Shown: positions 10,921-22,551, counted from the stretch's first letter. The stretch is DNA of 64,000 nucleotides from Adiantum capillus-veneris (GCA_014529385.2 CM043942.1:62887184-62951183); one strand, 5' to 3'. Numbers and translations are program-made. The notes: generated by a model from the letters alone, not told the origin.

Positions 10921-12206
10921 CATGCGAATCAAATCATGGGGGCCAAAGGTGGGTTGCCACATTGAAGCATGCACACAACACTTGTGCTTTTCTTCCATAT
11001 GAAGAACCTCTACAATACAATATTTAGGAGATGAATATAATGTGAGGTGTTGCACCGTGTGCATGGCCTTTTCTTTGCCTTGTAAAAGAGGACAATCTTT
11101 CTTGTTATCTTGGTCCGAAAGACATCTAAAACACAAATTGTGTTTCCTTGCACGCTCAAAATCAGCAGTGTTGAGAGACCCACATGGAGTATCTTGTGAG
11201 TGCTTAGGCTTCTTAGCCTCTTGTGGGCGTCGAGAGGTAGATTGTCTCTTATTCCTCTTGGAACGTGTGGGAGATCTACCTCACCATTGGCTCTTAGCCA
11301 CATCGCTCTTAGCAAAACTATTCTTAGAGTGGGGAACATTTCCTTTCCTCTCTTAGTCATCATCATATCTTTGGGCATGACTGATGGCTTCTTCCAAAGT
11401 TTTTGGATGTTGGGTCTTGACATGAAGGCGATAGTCTTTGTCAAGACCCCTATTAAAACCCCGTATCTTTTGAAATTCATTTACACCTAGTTTTAATATG
11501 ATTCCCGATACTTCGAAAGGTACTATGTGAGAGAGAGGCCAGACATGTGGCATGCATCCCATGCTAACCAATTCTTATCTTCTTCATTAGAGTCCAAAAA
11601 CTCTTTGGAGAAAAAAGCTTGAAACACAACCCAAGACGGAGGACGAGCATCTATTGGAAATGTTATCCACCACTTATAGGCCTTGCCTTTAAGAGATAGA
11701 CTTGTTTTCACAGTCGTCTTTATATCCGGGGTGTGTCTCAATCTATGAATATCACTCCATTTGTGTAAGAACGTATTGACCGCATCCTTGTTGCAATCAC
11801 GCTCTTCCCTATGAAACTCAGGAATGGTGATATTCTTAAGTAATGCATTGCTGCCTTCTGCATCTTCTGCAACACTTGTCTCTTAGACTCCTTGAGTCGT
11901 GCAAGCTTGGTTCCCTTGAACCGTGCCACTTGTGGCTCCTTGAGACGTCTGTGAATTCATAAATTTCACAAGTAACTCCGTAAGATTGGTAACATTTGCA
12001 TTGAGTGCAGAGAGGTTTCTTTCAAGTATGCTTTGGCAATGTTCCAAAGTTTTGAAAGAAGCCATATCTACAAGCCCATGATCTCCTAGATCATCATCAT
12101 CATGCATCTTAGTGTCATTAGCTCCCGTGGTGCCCGGATTTTGATCTTCGTACTCAAAATCAAAAGTGTGTGTAGGTGGGATATCCTCACGGGCCATGGT
12201 AAACAC
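10903..12206 (-). pseudogene. gag: Gypsy A gag
   Basis: The start is MFTMAREDIPPTH at 12206 (second ATG at 12197). The N-terminal acidic region is followed by IPEFHREERD, a Retrotrans_gag block (KGKAYKWWITF near 11690, then FKEFLDSN-like sequence) and a C-terminal knuckle, CFRCLSDQDNKKDC near 11105-11145, in which the histidine is aspartate. The reading frame changes near 11880, 11740, 11530 and 11360, so the gene is broken. Gag normally forms the virus-like particle. No matching LTR or primer site was found upstream of 12206. Confidence 0.85.
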
Positions 12207-12362
12207 ACACTATTGTAAAGAGAGAAAAAACGTTAACTTGTACCTTGTGAAATTGAAGTCTTTGTGTTTTGTATGCTCCACGATTTGCGTTGCATGCGAA
12301 CCTTGCCTTGCGAGAATTGTAGCGCTTCACTATCGTTCATCGTAAGAACACCTTTGTTGCCT

Positions 12363-12391
12363 CTTCACAAAAACTCGTCGTTTTTGTGAAG
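12363..12391. repeat. Perfect 12-bp inverted repeat, 5-base loop
   Basis: CTTCACAAAAAC at 12363-12374 and GTTTTTGTGAAG at 12380-12391 flank TCGTC. It lies in the leader upstream of gypsy A gag. It is not followed by a T-run on the gag strand, and its role is unknown. Confidence 0.7.
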
Positions 12392-12571
12392 GCTTTTTCT
12401 CACTTTGAAGCTACTTCCTTGAGGAAAAAAGAATTTTTGGAGGAAAACTTGTCTTCCTCCAAGAAGTGAAAAGGAAAGGTGAAACTGCTTCCTTGAAGTT
12501 TGAAGCTTTCCCTTTCCTTCTAGATTTCCTTTCAACACAAGTATGCTATCTTTCCTTGTTATACACAACAA

Positions 12572-12650
12572 GGGTCAATAGCTTGATGGTAAAGTGTTGG
12601 CCTCTTACCCTCATGGGGTGGGTTCAACCCTCCTTCATGCAAGGGTTAAG
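12572..12650 (+). mobile_element. tRNA-like SINE head or tRNA pseudogene
   Basis: TAGCTTGATGGT near 12579-12590 resembles an RNA polymerase III A box, and GGGTTCAACCC at 12620-12630 resembles a B box, about 40 bases apart as in tRNA genes and tRNA-derived SINEs. The stems do not all pair, so a functional tRNA is unlikely. The 3' end and target duplication were not found. Confidence 0.4.
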
Positions 12651-13040
12651 CCGGCCTTCCTACGCGTGCAACCAACGGTGCCAATGGAAGCCTTCAGAGC
12701 CTCGGTGCCGTTGAGTTGATGGTTGAGTTTGCCTTGGTCGTGTGTTGTGGAGGGTGTAGATGGGGTGGCCACGGTCGGTTGTCGCTCTCTGTCCACACGT
12801 GTTGTGCACAGGAGATTGTGCATGCCTTCTTTTTGCTGCACAACGGAGACGTCATTGTCTACGGAACATGGGAGAGAAACAGTGCATCGCATGCACATGC
12901 AACCCACTTTTTCCCTCCTCCCAAAAATAGCTTGGATACCAGTGTGCTAGTCTCCACCCAACCATGCTATCTTATAGCCTCTCCTTAGCGTACACACTAT
13001 CAGGCCGTGCCAGTGGCCTTGCCTGTAGGACCCATGTCCT

Positions 13041-13165
13041 TACAGGGGGGGTAATGTTAGGACAAAGGTCCTACGGCTAGGAGCCCAGATATAAACATAT
13101 GGCAAGGGGTCCTTATATAGAGGCAAGGCCAAGACTATATAGGGGTTGGTTGGGAGGAGCTTTAG
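13041..13165 (+). mobile_element. Putative polypurine tract and LTR start
   Basis: CAGGGGGGG at 13043-13051 followed by TAA and TGTTAGGACAAAGG from 13055 has the look of a polypurine tract and LTR 5' end. Two TATA-like sites follow (TTATATAGAGG near 13112, ACTATATAGG near 13134). No LTR end, second LTR or polyprotein could be tied to it. Confidence 0.35.
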
Positions 13166-13180
13166 TGTGCTATTCCCCTC

Positions 13181-13756
13181 ATGTTATCTAGAGCACGGCT
13201 CTTGGCTATGGAGCCATGGACCATGGGTTCTATGGTCTTACACAAGCACGCCAGATCCATCCATGCAAACATACCTAATACAGTCTGCAAACTCCATCAC
13301 CTTGGAAGAAAACTCCGCTACCCTCCAACCAAGCAGGATAGGCCGAGCCAAAGAAAACAGTTGAGCAGCCACGATCAAGGGACCACAGACAAGAATAGAC
13401 TTAAACTGTCACAACAAGCCACACGCCAACCGAAAAAAGAACCACCAGCATGTACCAGCAACATGCAGGGCTTGAGGGGAGCCCACCCCACCAGAATAGA
13501 ATCCACACCAGGACCCAAGAACCTTGAGACATATCACACGTCGATGGCACCAACAGGATGGGATCTACCACTGCCCATCCTGCTGTCGGCATGCAACAAT
13601 CGGATCAACACCAAACCCAGCATTTCTCCCATGAGAACTTGTGGACCAAGTGAGCAAGAGATCTCTTCGCACAGAAGAGGGGGCCATCGCCCAGCCCCAA
13701 AGAAAAAAAAAGAAAGGGAGTTGCGTTGGCATAAATACTGGCCAAAGCATTACTAA
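13181..13756 (+). CDS. Unrecognised 191-codon frame
   Basis: A long open frame with a basic, Pro/Ser/Gln-rich product lacking any motif I recognise. It lies just downstream of a putative LTR start and ends in a lysine-rich KKKKEREL segment. There are no introns, domain blocks or signal features. Chance openness in sequence of moderate GC content is the more likely explanation; it is listed because it is among the longest unexplained frames here. Confidence 0.12.
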   Translation: MLSRARLLAMEPWTMGSMVLHKHARSIHANIPNTVCKLHHLGRKLRYPPTKQDRPSQRKQLSSHDQGTTDKNRLKLSQQATRQPKKEPPACTSNMQGLRGAHPTRIESTPGPKNLETYHTSMAPTGWDLPLPILLSACNNRINTKPSISPMRTCGPSEQEISSHRRGGHRPAPKKKKERELRWHKYWPKHY

Positions 13757-13759
13757 ACA

Positions 13760-14400
13760 CAACATTTGGCATACTTACCTTACTACAATAAACTCTCTCT
13801 TCATAGGTCAAGGAAAAAAAAGAGGTATGTGGGATAGATGTAGCTTAATGCATAATAGTTAATTTACTGAATAGGAACCAAAAATATGGAATAGAAAACA
13901 CACCATGAAAACACACAAAAAAGTGATCATCCTCTTCATTCCCATGACATTACACACCAAAATCTGGCATACATGCCACTTCTTATGTCCCACAAAGGGG
14001 TATGTACCTTTTTACTACAAACCGTGATCACTTCTTAAAAATCTACATTAGTTTAACTCCTGGCACAACTCGGTGGTCAAATTTTTGTTCAAAGTAATTT
14101 TTTTTGGCTTGAAATCACACATCCCTTGATTCAAAAAAATCAAGTATTGGTAGGTACTCTAACATGGAATGCACTACTTGGAACCAAATTCAAGTTGCAT
14201 TCACATGTAAAACTTACCCCCTTTGCCTTCTACAAAACCCTGCCCTTAGTGTTCAAAAAAGTTGTTTTTTAGTCAATCATGTATGTAGCTGACTCTGGTA
14301 AGTGTTACCATAGAAAAGTGGTAGTGATGTGTGTGAACACACTTAGGACCACCCGGGCCTCACTAGGAGGTTTTTTTCCCCATGCATTATATATACACCA
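13760..14400. other. No recognisable feature
   Basis: A/T-rich sequence without frames or repeats I can assign. TATATATA-like sequence occurs near 14388. Confidence 0.5.
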
Positions 14401-14411
14401 TCACTCCACGG

Positions 14412-15331
14412 CTATCTTATCTTTCCATTACATAGAGATGTGAACATGTGGGATTGGTTGCCTGGGCGACGGTGACCTCGCCCTTGATGGAGAAATCTGA
14501 TTCTGCCTTCCTCCTCTATTGAAGTTTTGCCTTCTCGGATGTGGGCAGTAACACATGCCATGTCCCTCTTCCTCGCAATTATAGTAGTGGTACTCTTGGT
14601 TTTGCCTTCGTTGTCCTCTCCCTTGCTCTGGATTTCTGACAGGTACATGCCCTTGCTGCACCAGATGCACGGATAAACTTTCAAGCTGAGTAGCAATGCG
14701 ACTCAAATAGGTCTTGCTGCTCTTCTGATGCCTCCTATGGTTGGGTTCTGTGAACAACTGTTGTAGTCACTGGGTTAATCGGATTGAGCTCGATTCCTTT
14801 GACTCGTTGACTCTTGCTTGCATGTGCAGATTTCTTGTCTTTAAGGCGGGCTACTTCCACTGCCAACTCATATGTTGCAGGGAACCTCTCCTTCACCTTT
14901 TCTTTAAGCGACGACCATAGCCCAGCAATAAAACGGTCCTTCTTCAGGAAATTAGGTGCTCCTTCACCTTCCTCGGTGAGGCAATCTATCTCTCCCACAA
15001 ATTGACAAACTTGGATTCATACGTGGCATACTCTAGCAGACCTCGGCCTTAATTTTGTTAACAGTTGCCATAACTTTTCTCAGGTTGTGCTTCCATCAAA
15101 CCTCTTCACAAAGGCAGCACGTAGTACATTCCATGCATTTTTGGTAGCTTGGAGCAAAGCATTGTACCAAGACTTGGCCTCTATTGTCATCAGTAGAGGA
15201 AAAATTTGTAGCCGTAAGGCATCCTCACCCTTGTTGGAAACCACACAAGCGATGTCGAAGTCATCCAAAAAAGCGGTGGTGATATCTTCTCCCATCTTTC
15301 CATTGAATGTGGGAAAAGAAACACTTGCCAT
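14412..15331 (-). pseudogene. gag: Gypsy C gag fragment
   Basis: The start is MASVSFPTFNGKMGEDITTA at 15331. The block EAKSWYNALLQATKNAWNVL and the later FIAGLWSSLKEKVKERFP are typical of Retrotrans_gag domains. A degenerate knuckle near 14570-14610 reads YYNCEEEGHGMCYCP, in which the first cysteine is tyrosine. Stops and frameshifts occur near 15080, 15000 and 14735. It has a different sequence from gypsy A gag. No protease or reverse transcriptase follows below 14400, so only gag is kept. Confidence 0.75.
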
Positions 15332-15339
15332 GGTAGTAA

Positions 15340-15829
15340 CTCAATGAGCAGGAAATTACAAACTTTTTAATATTATTTTTATTTTTTATATATCACAAAT
15401 GACATTAGCGGCTCATAGCGGCTTTTTACAGGGCTGGGTGGATAGATTTAAAACAGGAACTAAGAGGATTGCAAAGCTAGGACACAATAAAGATGATTAC
15501 ATCAAAAGAGTGGTAATAATCAAGAAGGGGTAAGATGATGGGATGTGGAGATCTCAGGATTTCATCAAGCATTTCTGCTCCGAATAGGAAAAAATCTTTT
15601 CTTGGTAGGATATCTTCCTATCAATATATACATTACATGCATGTGTTGCAAGATACGGAAAGGAAAGACTTCTAGCCTATTGTTATTATCCATGTCGGGT
15701 GTAGGGCAAGGATTTGACCACTAGGGCTGCGTACCTCAGGTGTTGACAAGTTGACACCTTCACCACATGCTCTACCTCTTGTAGAAGTCCGCACAATCCT
15801 CCACATTAGGTTCAAAATAGACTGGGTGA
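15340..15829. other. No recognisable feature
   Basis: A/T-rich upstream flank of gypsy C gag; no LTR, primer site or coding similarity seen. Confidence 0.4.
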
Positions 15830-16370
15830 GAACAGTCTACCTCAATCGGTTTTCCATTCTACATGCGGCGACGACGCTTGGATGGTCGTACTTCACTTGA
15901 ACTCTTTAGGCCTAGAGAGAGCGTAGGCCCTCTTACGTCCACCAAATGATTTAGGCTTTGTGGCTTAGACTTTGTGGTTGATGTAGTTGACGAGTCCTCA
16001 CAGACCATTAGAGAGAAAACACTTGGTGCTACAAAAATCTTACTGTCGTGAGAGTGTTGCAGTTTTCAAAAGCAAAACTCACCGTTCTTTCTTCACTTCC
16101 TCTGTCGGCACTCATTGACAGAATGCTTTGGTTGACAACAGTGATAACATTTTGTAGCCTTCCGACCTGATGCTCTTAATTTGCGATTAGCATGAGCAAT
16201 ATGAGATGAAGAATTTACCTCTTGGATGTTTACGACTGTGTATTTTGGGAGCAGCACCTCGATGAAGGCGGTCAGTGCTTCTCCAGTCTCCTCCTCCTTC
16301 GTTCTTCAGTTAGAGAATTCTTTCAACCATTCATCCATGGTTGATGATGTGTGTTGTCTTCAGCATTGTA
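15830..16370 (-). pseudogene. CCHC zinc-knuckle protein fragment
   Basis: The minus strand reads KATKCYHCCQPKHSVNECRQR near 16097-16160, with an exact CX2CX4HX4C knuckle, preceded by VLLPKYTVVNIQEVNSSSHI and, past a stop, followed by a lysine/arginine-rich segment (VRPSKRRRRM) that could be a nuclear signal. The frame is interrupted. Knuckles of this type occur in retrotransposon gag and in some transposase accessory proteins; I cannot tell which. No linked pol domain is visible. Confidence 0.35.
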
Positions 16371-16566
16371 AACTGGAGGTTTTCGAGAAGCCCTGCTCAG
16401 TGGGGGCACCAAATGACGAGCGCAAAGCGCAACCCCGACGGCCTCAAACGACAGGAGCCGATGCACGCCGAGCCGGCCATGTTGAAGCAAATAGGGGGCA
16501 CCACCTAGCTTTGAGCGGCTAGGACGTGGACAATAGTGATTGAAAAGAACACAAAATCTACACACC

Positions 16567-16628
<62 letters not shown>
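16567..16628. repeat. (GA)30 microsatellite
   Basis: Uninterrupted GA dinucleotides. A shorter GA tract follows at about 16739-16760. Confidence 0.95.
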
Positions 16629-16633
<5 letters not shown>

Positions 16634-16974
16634 GCAGGTGATGGAAACCCTTGGGGTGTGAGGGAAAACTATTTTCATGCAATATTTACAGCAACCTTAT
16701 TTCCGGCGAGGTGGCAACCATTGTAGATAGAGATATATATAGAGAGAGAGAGAGAGAGATAGTGAGCCTAATAGTGCGTTCTCTAGAGGTGACTCATAGA
16801 CACAGAGATTTCTGCTAGCGTGAGTATGTGTGTGGCGACCATTGGAGTCAAGGTGTAGATATGGCTTTTTCACATAGTGTTTATTCCCAAAATGCTACAC
16901 TAAATCCCCTCTCTCTTGATGCAAGTGTTGCCAATCCCTCCCACCAAAATGCTACACTATGAGAGATCGTGGTG

Positions 16975-17118
16975 TTTATCGCGGGCCATTACCGCGAAAC
17001 AAGAGAGAGGAATTCAAAATGAGGAGAGAGAAATAATTTTGTTGTTCAAGCGGCATTTTACCGCCTGTATTACCACGTGCATTTCCGCGAATATTGCAGC
17101 GCCCATTACCACTAAAGC
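16975..17118. repeat. Second 12-bp minisatellite array
   Basis: On the minus strand 17118-17050 splits into 12-base units such as AGTGGTAATGGG, CGCTGCAATATT, CGCGGAAATGCA, CGTGGTAATACA and GGCGGTAAAATG. A separate part near 16975-17000 contains CGCGGTAATGG and CCCGCGATAAAC. Unit CGTGGTAATACA closely matches unit TCGTGGTAATGT of the array at 1065-1238. Confidence 0.6.
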
Positions 17119-17378
17119 CATAGACCCCCTTTCCCCTCCCTTTCCCACCGTGGGTTACCATTTAAATCCAATACGACTCAAAATGTATTTACACACTACA
17201 GCTCCTACACTCTCCAGAATGCTTGCTCACTTCACTTAATCTCTCTTTCACTCTAAAAATTCTATACATAAATCATTGAACTCACAACAAAACCATTACA
17301 AATACTATTCATAAGCACATAACGAAACATTTGCAAATTAATCATATACTACACCAAGTGAAAGAATGGAGAGTTTTA

Positions 17379-19662
17379 TTAATTCTCATCTTGTATAAGA
17401 TCTCTACAAGCACTAGGATCCATATTTAGACCCATAGTATTCAAATCAATAAACAAGTTTAGAGATTCTTCCTCCTCTCCATCACCTCCTGTAGAATCAT
17501 CATCGCTTTCTCCCTCTTCCTCCTCCTCAAGATGACTATTTGCAAGGCTTGGCTGACCTTCTTCAACTTCTACTACATCTTCCTCTGCATCTTGTGGTGA
17601 TGGTATGATGGGATCAATTACTGGCTCAATGTCCTTCTCTACAAAGATAGATCTACCCCGCGGCGTGACTGGAATGACATACCAAAGTCTTCTTTGATAT
17701 ATACATGGCACATAAAACTGTACGTCACACACAAAGAATAAGCTGATATACATATATTAAATTTTTAATTTAAGTTAATTGCACATAGCCTAAATTACCT
17801 GCTCGCAACTACTAGGATACACCAAGTTGTCAGTTTTTCCCCGATGGAATTGGGTGGAATCCACCATAATGAGCCCATTTTCATGTCTTTTGACCTCACC
17901 CGCAAACCATCGGCACTCAAAGAGGAATTTGTGAAAAGATCTAAAATCCACTTTAATTATTCTCTCTATAGTATCACAATATCTGACCTCATCTGTTGTT
18001 GTGTCAAAGTTTCCCATCACGCCACAATCATTAGTGGTCCGACGCTCATCTATCTTGCGGGTGTGAAAATGTCGGCCTTCGGACCAAATGGAGTTGAAAA
18101 TGAGACCCTACAATCACAATGCATAAGAGGTTACATCGCATTTCATTAAGTGATTTGCATACATGCATACATAACATATACACACTCACCTTGCGCAAGC
18201 ATCCTCGCGCATACTCCCATTCTTTAGGGCTTATTTGTTCTCCTTGTGCTTTGGCATTGGTCATGGCATTATGGATCCACTCTACTTGAATCAAATCAGG
18301 ATATTTTGCAAGATCTTTAGGAAAAGGAGGTGCACGTCTACCTCCATGGGATCTCTTCCATGCATCTCTATCCCTTTCTCTAGCTGCGCGGGCTTCCAAG
18401 TACATATTGACCCATTTGGTCATGATAGTGGCATTGAGTAAACAGTAGTTGTTGACTATGGCATGAAACTCTCTATCCATGACCAAGAGTCCTTTTCCAC
18501 TGGGAATGGTTGAGTGCTTCCTAGGATCCTCTTCTTCACTCCACAGACGAGGCAATGATGGATCTACTGTGATGAGATACTGTGAGACATACACAAATGC
18601 CTCTTGCACCACCCAACCTTCTGCCATGCTCGCCTGAAAACATTAAAACCACATATTTTTTAATTAGTAACTCCATAGCGTATAAATGCTATCTATATTG
18701 TATTGATTTTGCATACCTCCGGTTGTGACCTCAATCTAACAAAATCCTTTAAAGTCTTCAAGAATCTCTCCAAGAAGAACATCCATCTAGAGTGAACCAC
18801 CCCACAAATGGCAATCTCCTCAACAAGGTGAAGCAATAGGTGTATTTGGCTAACAAGGATTGTACGTGGGAATGCATCCTCAATAGCACATACTGCCTCT
18901 ACTGCTAGCTGATGGGCTACTGGTATGGCTTCTACTTCTATCTCCTTGGAGCTCACAAATCTACAGGGCACAAATAATATAGTAGATGAAAAAAAATTCC
19001 ATTGTTCATGCATGCAAAACATGATATAGTACTTGAAAAAAACCCATTACCTCACAATCTCACCCACTTTGAATATTGTAGCCTTCACCTTAGTGTCCCC
19101 ATAACCACTAATAGTTATGGGAAGTACAAACTACAAACAATAAAACATCTTAGTGAATGTCAACCTATATATAAGGACACATAGACACCACAAACTGTTC
19201 TACTCTTACCTGAAGGATTATATGCCAATCATGGGATTTCAATCCATACAATTGAGTGGAGCCACCCTTTTTTGTTTTTGTGAAAGCACCTTTGAGTGAC
19301 CGCATATATCCCGTTGGAGTTCTTATGGATGCAATAACTTGCTTTGTCCGCTCTTGGTTTGCCTTTGACAGTATCCACAGTGCTTTTGGGAGAATCATCT
19401 TTCCCCGCTCCCCCATGCGGGGCGTGGCTGAAGGGGGGAGACGTCTCATGGCTCTTAAATCTTCCCTAGCACCCAATGAATCCTTCTTGCCAATTATGTG
19501 ATCCCATATAGCTTGCCCAACATTTTTGAATACATGCACAGGGTCCAATAAGTGCTGAATTTTCAACGAATCCCAATAGGGGAGCGACAAGAAGATTGAG
19601 TACCTCGACATACCCTTTGGCAACCTTCCGCAAGGGCTTGTAGTAATCTGCAATATCACCAA
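17379..19662 (-). pseudogene. CACTA (En/Spm) transposase, 3' half, spliced frame open
   Basis: Exons on the minus strand are about 19662-19210, 19130-19051, 18960-18717, 18633-18190, 18105-17799 and 17717-17379. They are joined by five GT-AG introns of about 80-90 bases, and the frame stays open throughout. The first exon carries TNP2-type blocks (SIFLSLPYWDSLKIQHLLDP, then YGLKSHDWHIILQ). The third carries the DUF4218 block (LLLHLVEEIAICGVVHSRWM, ERFLKTLKDFVRLRSQPE). The fifth carries DUF4216-like sequence (RRTTNDCGVM, FHKFLFECRWFAGEVKRHEN), ending in FYVPCIYQRRLWYVIPVTPR and an acidic tail. The N-terminal catalytic half is missing above 19662, where an unrelated broken gene begins, so it is counted as a truncated gene. 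CACTA termini were not found. Confidence 0.85.
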
Positions 19663-19665
19663 GGA

Positions 19666-22551
19666 TTACATTTCAAGGAAATTTCTGATGGGGGGAATCT
19701 TATCTCTTCCCCTAGTGTAGCTACGAGCATTTCCCCGGTTAGAGGATGAGCTAGGTGTTAAAAAGGAAGTGAAGGAGTTGGGGGTAGTCAAAGAGTTGGG
19801 TCTTTTAAGAGCAGGGGAGTCATCTTCATCAATACATGGTTTAAGTAAACTAGTGATGATCTTAACACCTTTATAATTTGTATAAGTAGTTAAGTAAATC
19901 CCAAGTTCATCAGATTTTAACTCCTTCAGGATATCCAGCATTAGTCCACGGAAGATGTTAAAGGCAATTTGTGCAATTACGATTTGCTTAGCTTGGCACC
20001 CAACCAAGAGCAAATGAGAGAGAGGTGAAAATCCACAGGCTTTTCTGGGAAGAGTAGGTCCAGATGGTTGAGTATAAACCAAATGGTATGATCAAACCAC
20101 ATGATGCTGGATTCACAAGAGGCTTTAGGGTCAAGAAATCTGCACAGACACATTTTACATAAGGTCAAAAGACATTCCATATGGATTTAGTGTAGAAATC
20201 CGGGTTACTCTTAGCAAATTCCATGTTTCCTTTAGTACGGATGTAGAGGCCGGTATTGGAGGGACATTTGGAGTGGTCAATGAGATTGAGGTTGAAGGGT
20301 GCTTTGATGAGCTCCCCTTTGTCCAGAAATTGTCCTCCTTTCAATATCTTGAGTCTGCAGTCCTCCATAGTAGAGGCAGGGAGGTTGGCAAGATAAACCC
20401 AAGTTTCACTTAAAATGGGTGCGAAGAACGCTTTGTTGGGCAGGACCCAAAGCTGATGGTGAACCCCTAGGGATTCAATTTCAATTTGTCTAACAGGTAA
20501 GACAGGAAAAACTTTAGAGATCTTAGGCACCATCTCCGGGAGGTTAGAGTCATTGAGGGAACAAAGATTACTATGAAATTCCTTAATTGCTTCAAGGGCT
20601 ACACTATCCCGACAAAAAATACCACCAGTTTGTGGGATAGTTGGAGTAGCCGATGTACAGACAAAAGAGGGATTGAGACCGCACGGCTTCCTTAGAAAGT
20701 TAGATAGATATCACCTGAGGAAGAGAATAGGGCAAGCTCTTGTTGGTATTATGAAGACAGTAAGGGAAGTTGGGCTATGTATTGGGTAATTAAATTCACC
20801 CCTTCCATGGAGTCTTTATCCAAAGTAGCTAAAATTTTGACCCAATTATTAAAAGACAGCATATGTAAGACATACAATTTCTTGTCAGAGGTAAGAGCCG
20901 AGTCATATATTAGTTGAGAAGCATCCAAGCTGCTAATACATCTGAGTATAAGAGATGTGGCCACAGAGAGGGGCTCCGAGGTCAATTCCAATCCTTGTGA
21001 GAGAGCAAGAGTCTGCAATATTTCAATAAAGTGTGGTGAGGTTTACTTTTTCTTACCGTAGTAAGTAATACAATCTTTGGCTTTCCTAGTAAGGAAGGGT
21101 CTAGTTCTAACTGCCAAAGCATTCTTTGGTTTATAGTCCTTAACACTAGGTTGGTAACCTAACAGGACATAAAAGTGTCCTTTCAGGGTTTTGAAAAAAA
21201 CCTCCAAAACCATAGTAGATCCACTCATTTTGTAAACTCCTTTCATGAGGTTATAGTTCAAGGCCTACTACACATGGAAAAAATTAAGAAACTTGTAAAA
21301 TTTCTCATCTTTTGGTCACACCAAGCCTCCAAAGTTGATGAACCAGTACATTTTCATCAAAACAGTCATTTCTTACGTTCTGTTGCATAAAAATGAGATT
21401 AGGGATTTTTGTAGGACTTGAGATAAATTCCCTAGTTAACTTCAATGGGTTGGTGATCTAAACATATGATTTCTTTTCACTCACTATTTTTTGTTTTGCC
21501 AAAAGAAATAGGTACAAAAAAGTTGAATGTTTACCATTCTGCGAACCTATCATCAAAGTTTCTATAGCTACGCTCAATACAAATAATATATGCATGTTTT
21601 GTTAGTTCCCTATTGGCCTTTAGGTTCATAAGGATCCATGGAACATATCAAAAGCATGATACATCTTTTACCAAGGGGAATCTTGGGGACAAAGATAAAG
21701 TGCTAAATACAGCAAACATGGAAAAACTGGGTTCAACATTATGAGCTGTAGAATCCCATAGAAACTATTCAATATCTACCCAAATTTGACCCTTATGACT
21801 AGATATGGTTACTACCTACAAAATTCATATAGTTGTCACAAGAAAATAGCAATATTGAGAAAGCTATACTTGATATACTCGAATGTTTTGTTTTCTTGTA
21901 TAATTGAAAAAATCAACCATCATTGTGTACTATGAAAAATAGGGTATTAGGTGCCCCAAAACTCAAGGAATATTAGCTTTATGTTACAATATTCCACATA
22001 GAAAATCAAAACTGCATTTGGATATCATGAAAGCCACCAAAAAAATCATAAAAGAGCTAAAATTGGCTAAAAAACAGGATTTGACAATTTTTGTAATTTG
22101 GTCATAACTTACAACATTAACATATATGTCTCCCTAGAAGCATCAGGACATGTTGAGGACTACTAAAGATAGTTCTCTAGCATTATAGACCTCACAAAAC
22201 TTGAGTTCTAGAGTGGTATAGTTACAAAAAGTTGAAAAAGGCCAAAAACAGGACCCGTTTTTTCACACAGTTTAGGTTGCAAAATGTTGTCCAAGGATAA
22301 GGTTAAAGATGAAATTGATATTCCAAAAAAATGTCGAGTTTTTTTCAGCTTATGAGCCAACTTTCTAGAAAGATAGCACCCCAAAATCCATTTTGAAACT
22401 CTTGACATAATTCAAGAAAAATGGTCACTTAACAGGACATAAAAGTGTCCCAGGACATAATAGTGTCCCATTACCAACCTAGTGTTAAGGTATATCTTAA
22501 TCTGTTCGAGAATCTCTACATGTTTCTCAGGGTTGTGATTAGTACTCATGC
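19666..22551 (-). pseudogene. Unrecognised broken gene, interrupted by a TIR element
   Basis: Minus-strand frames at 22551-22485, 21143-21043, 21018-20749, about 20700-20165, about 20150-19977 and about 20000-19666 follow each other in order and look like one decayed protein of roughly 450-500 residues. Its start is MSTNHNPEKH at 22551. The frame then continues in phase on the far side of the inserted 21144-22484 element. The C-terminal end is Ser/Thr/Arg-rich (SSSSNRGNARSYTRGRDK), suggesting a basic, possibly nucleic-acid-binding tail. Stops and frameshifts break it near 21040, 20745, 20700 and twice near 20000-20165. I do not recognise the family. A transposon structural protein, viral-type nucleoprotein or host gene are all possible. 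Confidence 0.45.
21144..22484. mobile_element. TTAA-flanked terminal-inverted-repeat element, 1.34 kb
   Basis: CACTAGGTTGGTAA begins at 21144 and its reverse complement TTACCAACCTAGTG ends at 22484. TTAA flanks both sides (21140-21143, 22485-22488). Subterminal AACAGGACATAAAAGTGTCC occurs in direct orientation at 21161-21180 and 22431-22450, with a further variant at 22451-22469. Removing it restores the reading frame of the surrounding broken gene. No transposase is encoded, so it is non-autonomous. TTAA suggests a piggyBac-type target, but TA (mariner-type) fits the same bases, and the CACTA-like termini with subterminal repeats recall CACTA elements, whose 3-bp duplication does not fit. 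Confidence 0.8.

Noticed and set aside
17844-18149. 101-codon plus-strand frame
   Set aside because: Antisense to the DUF4216-like exon of the CACTA gene.
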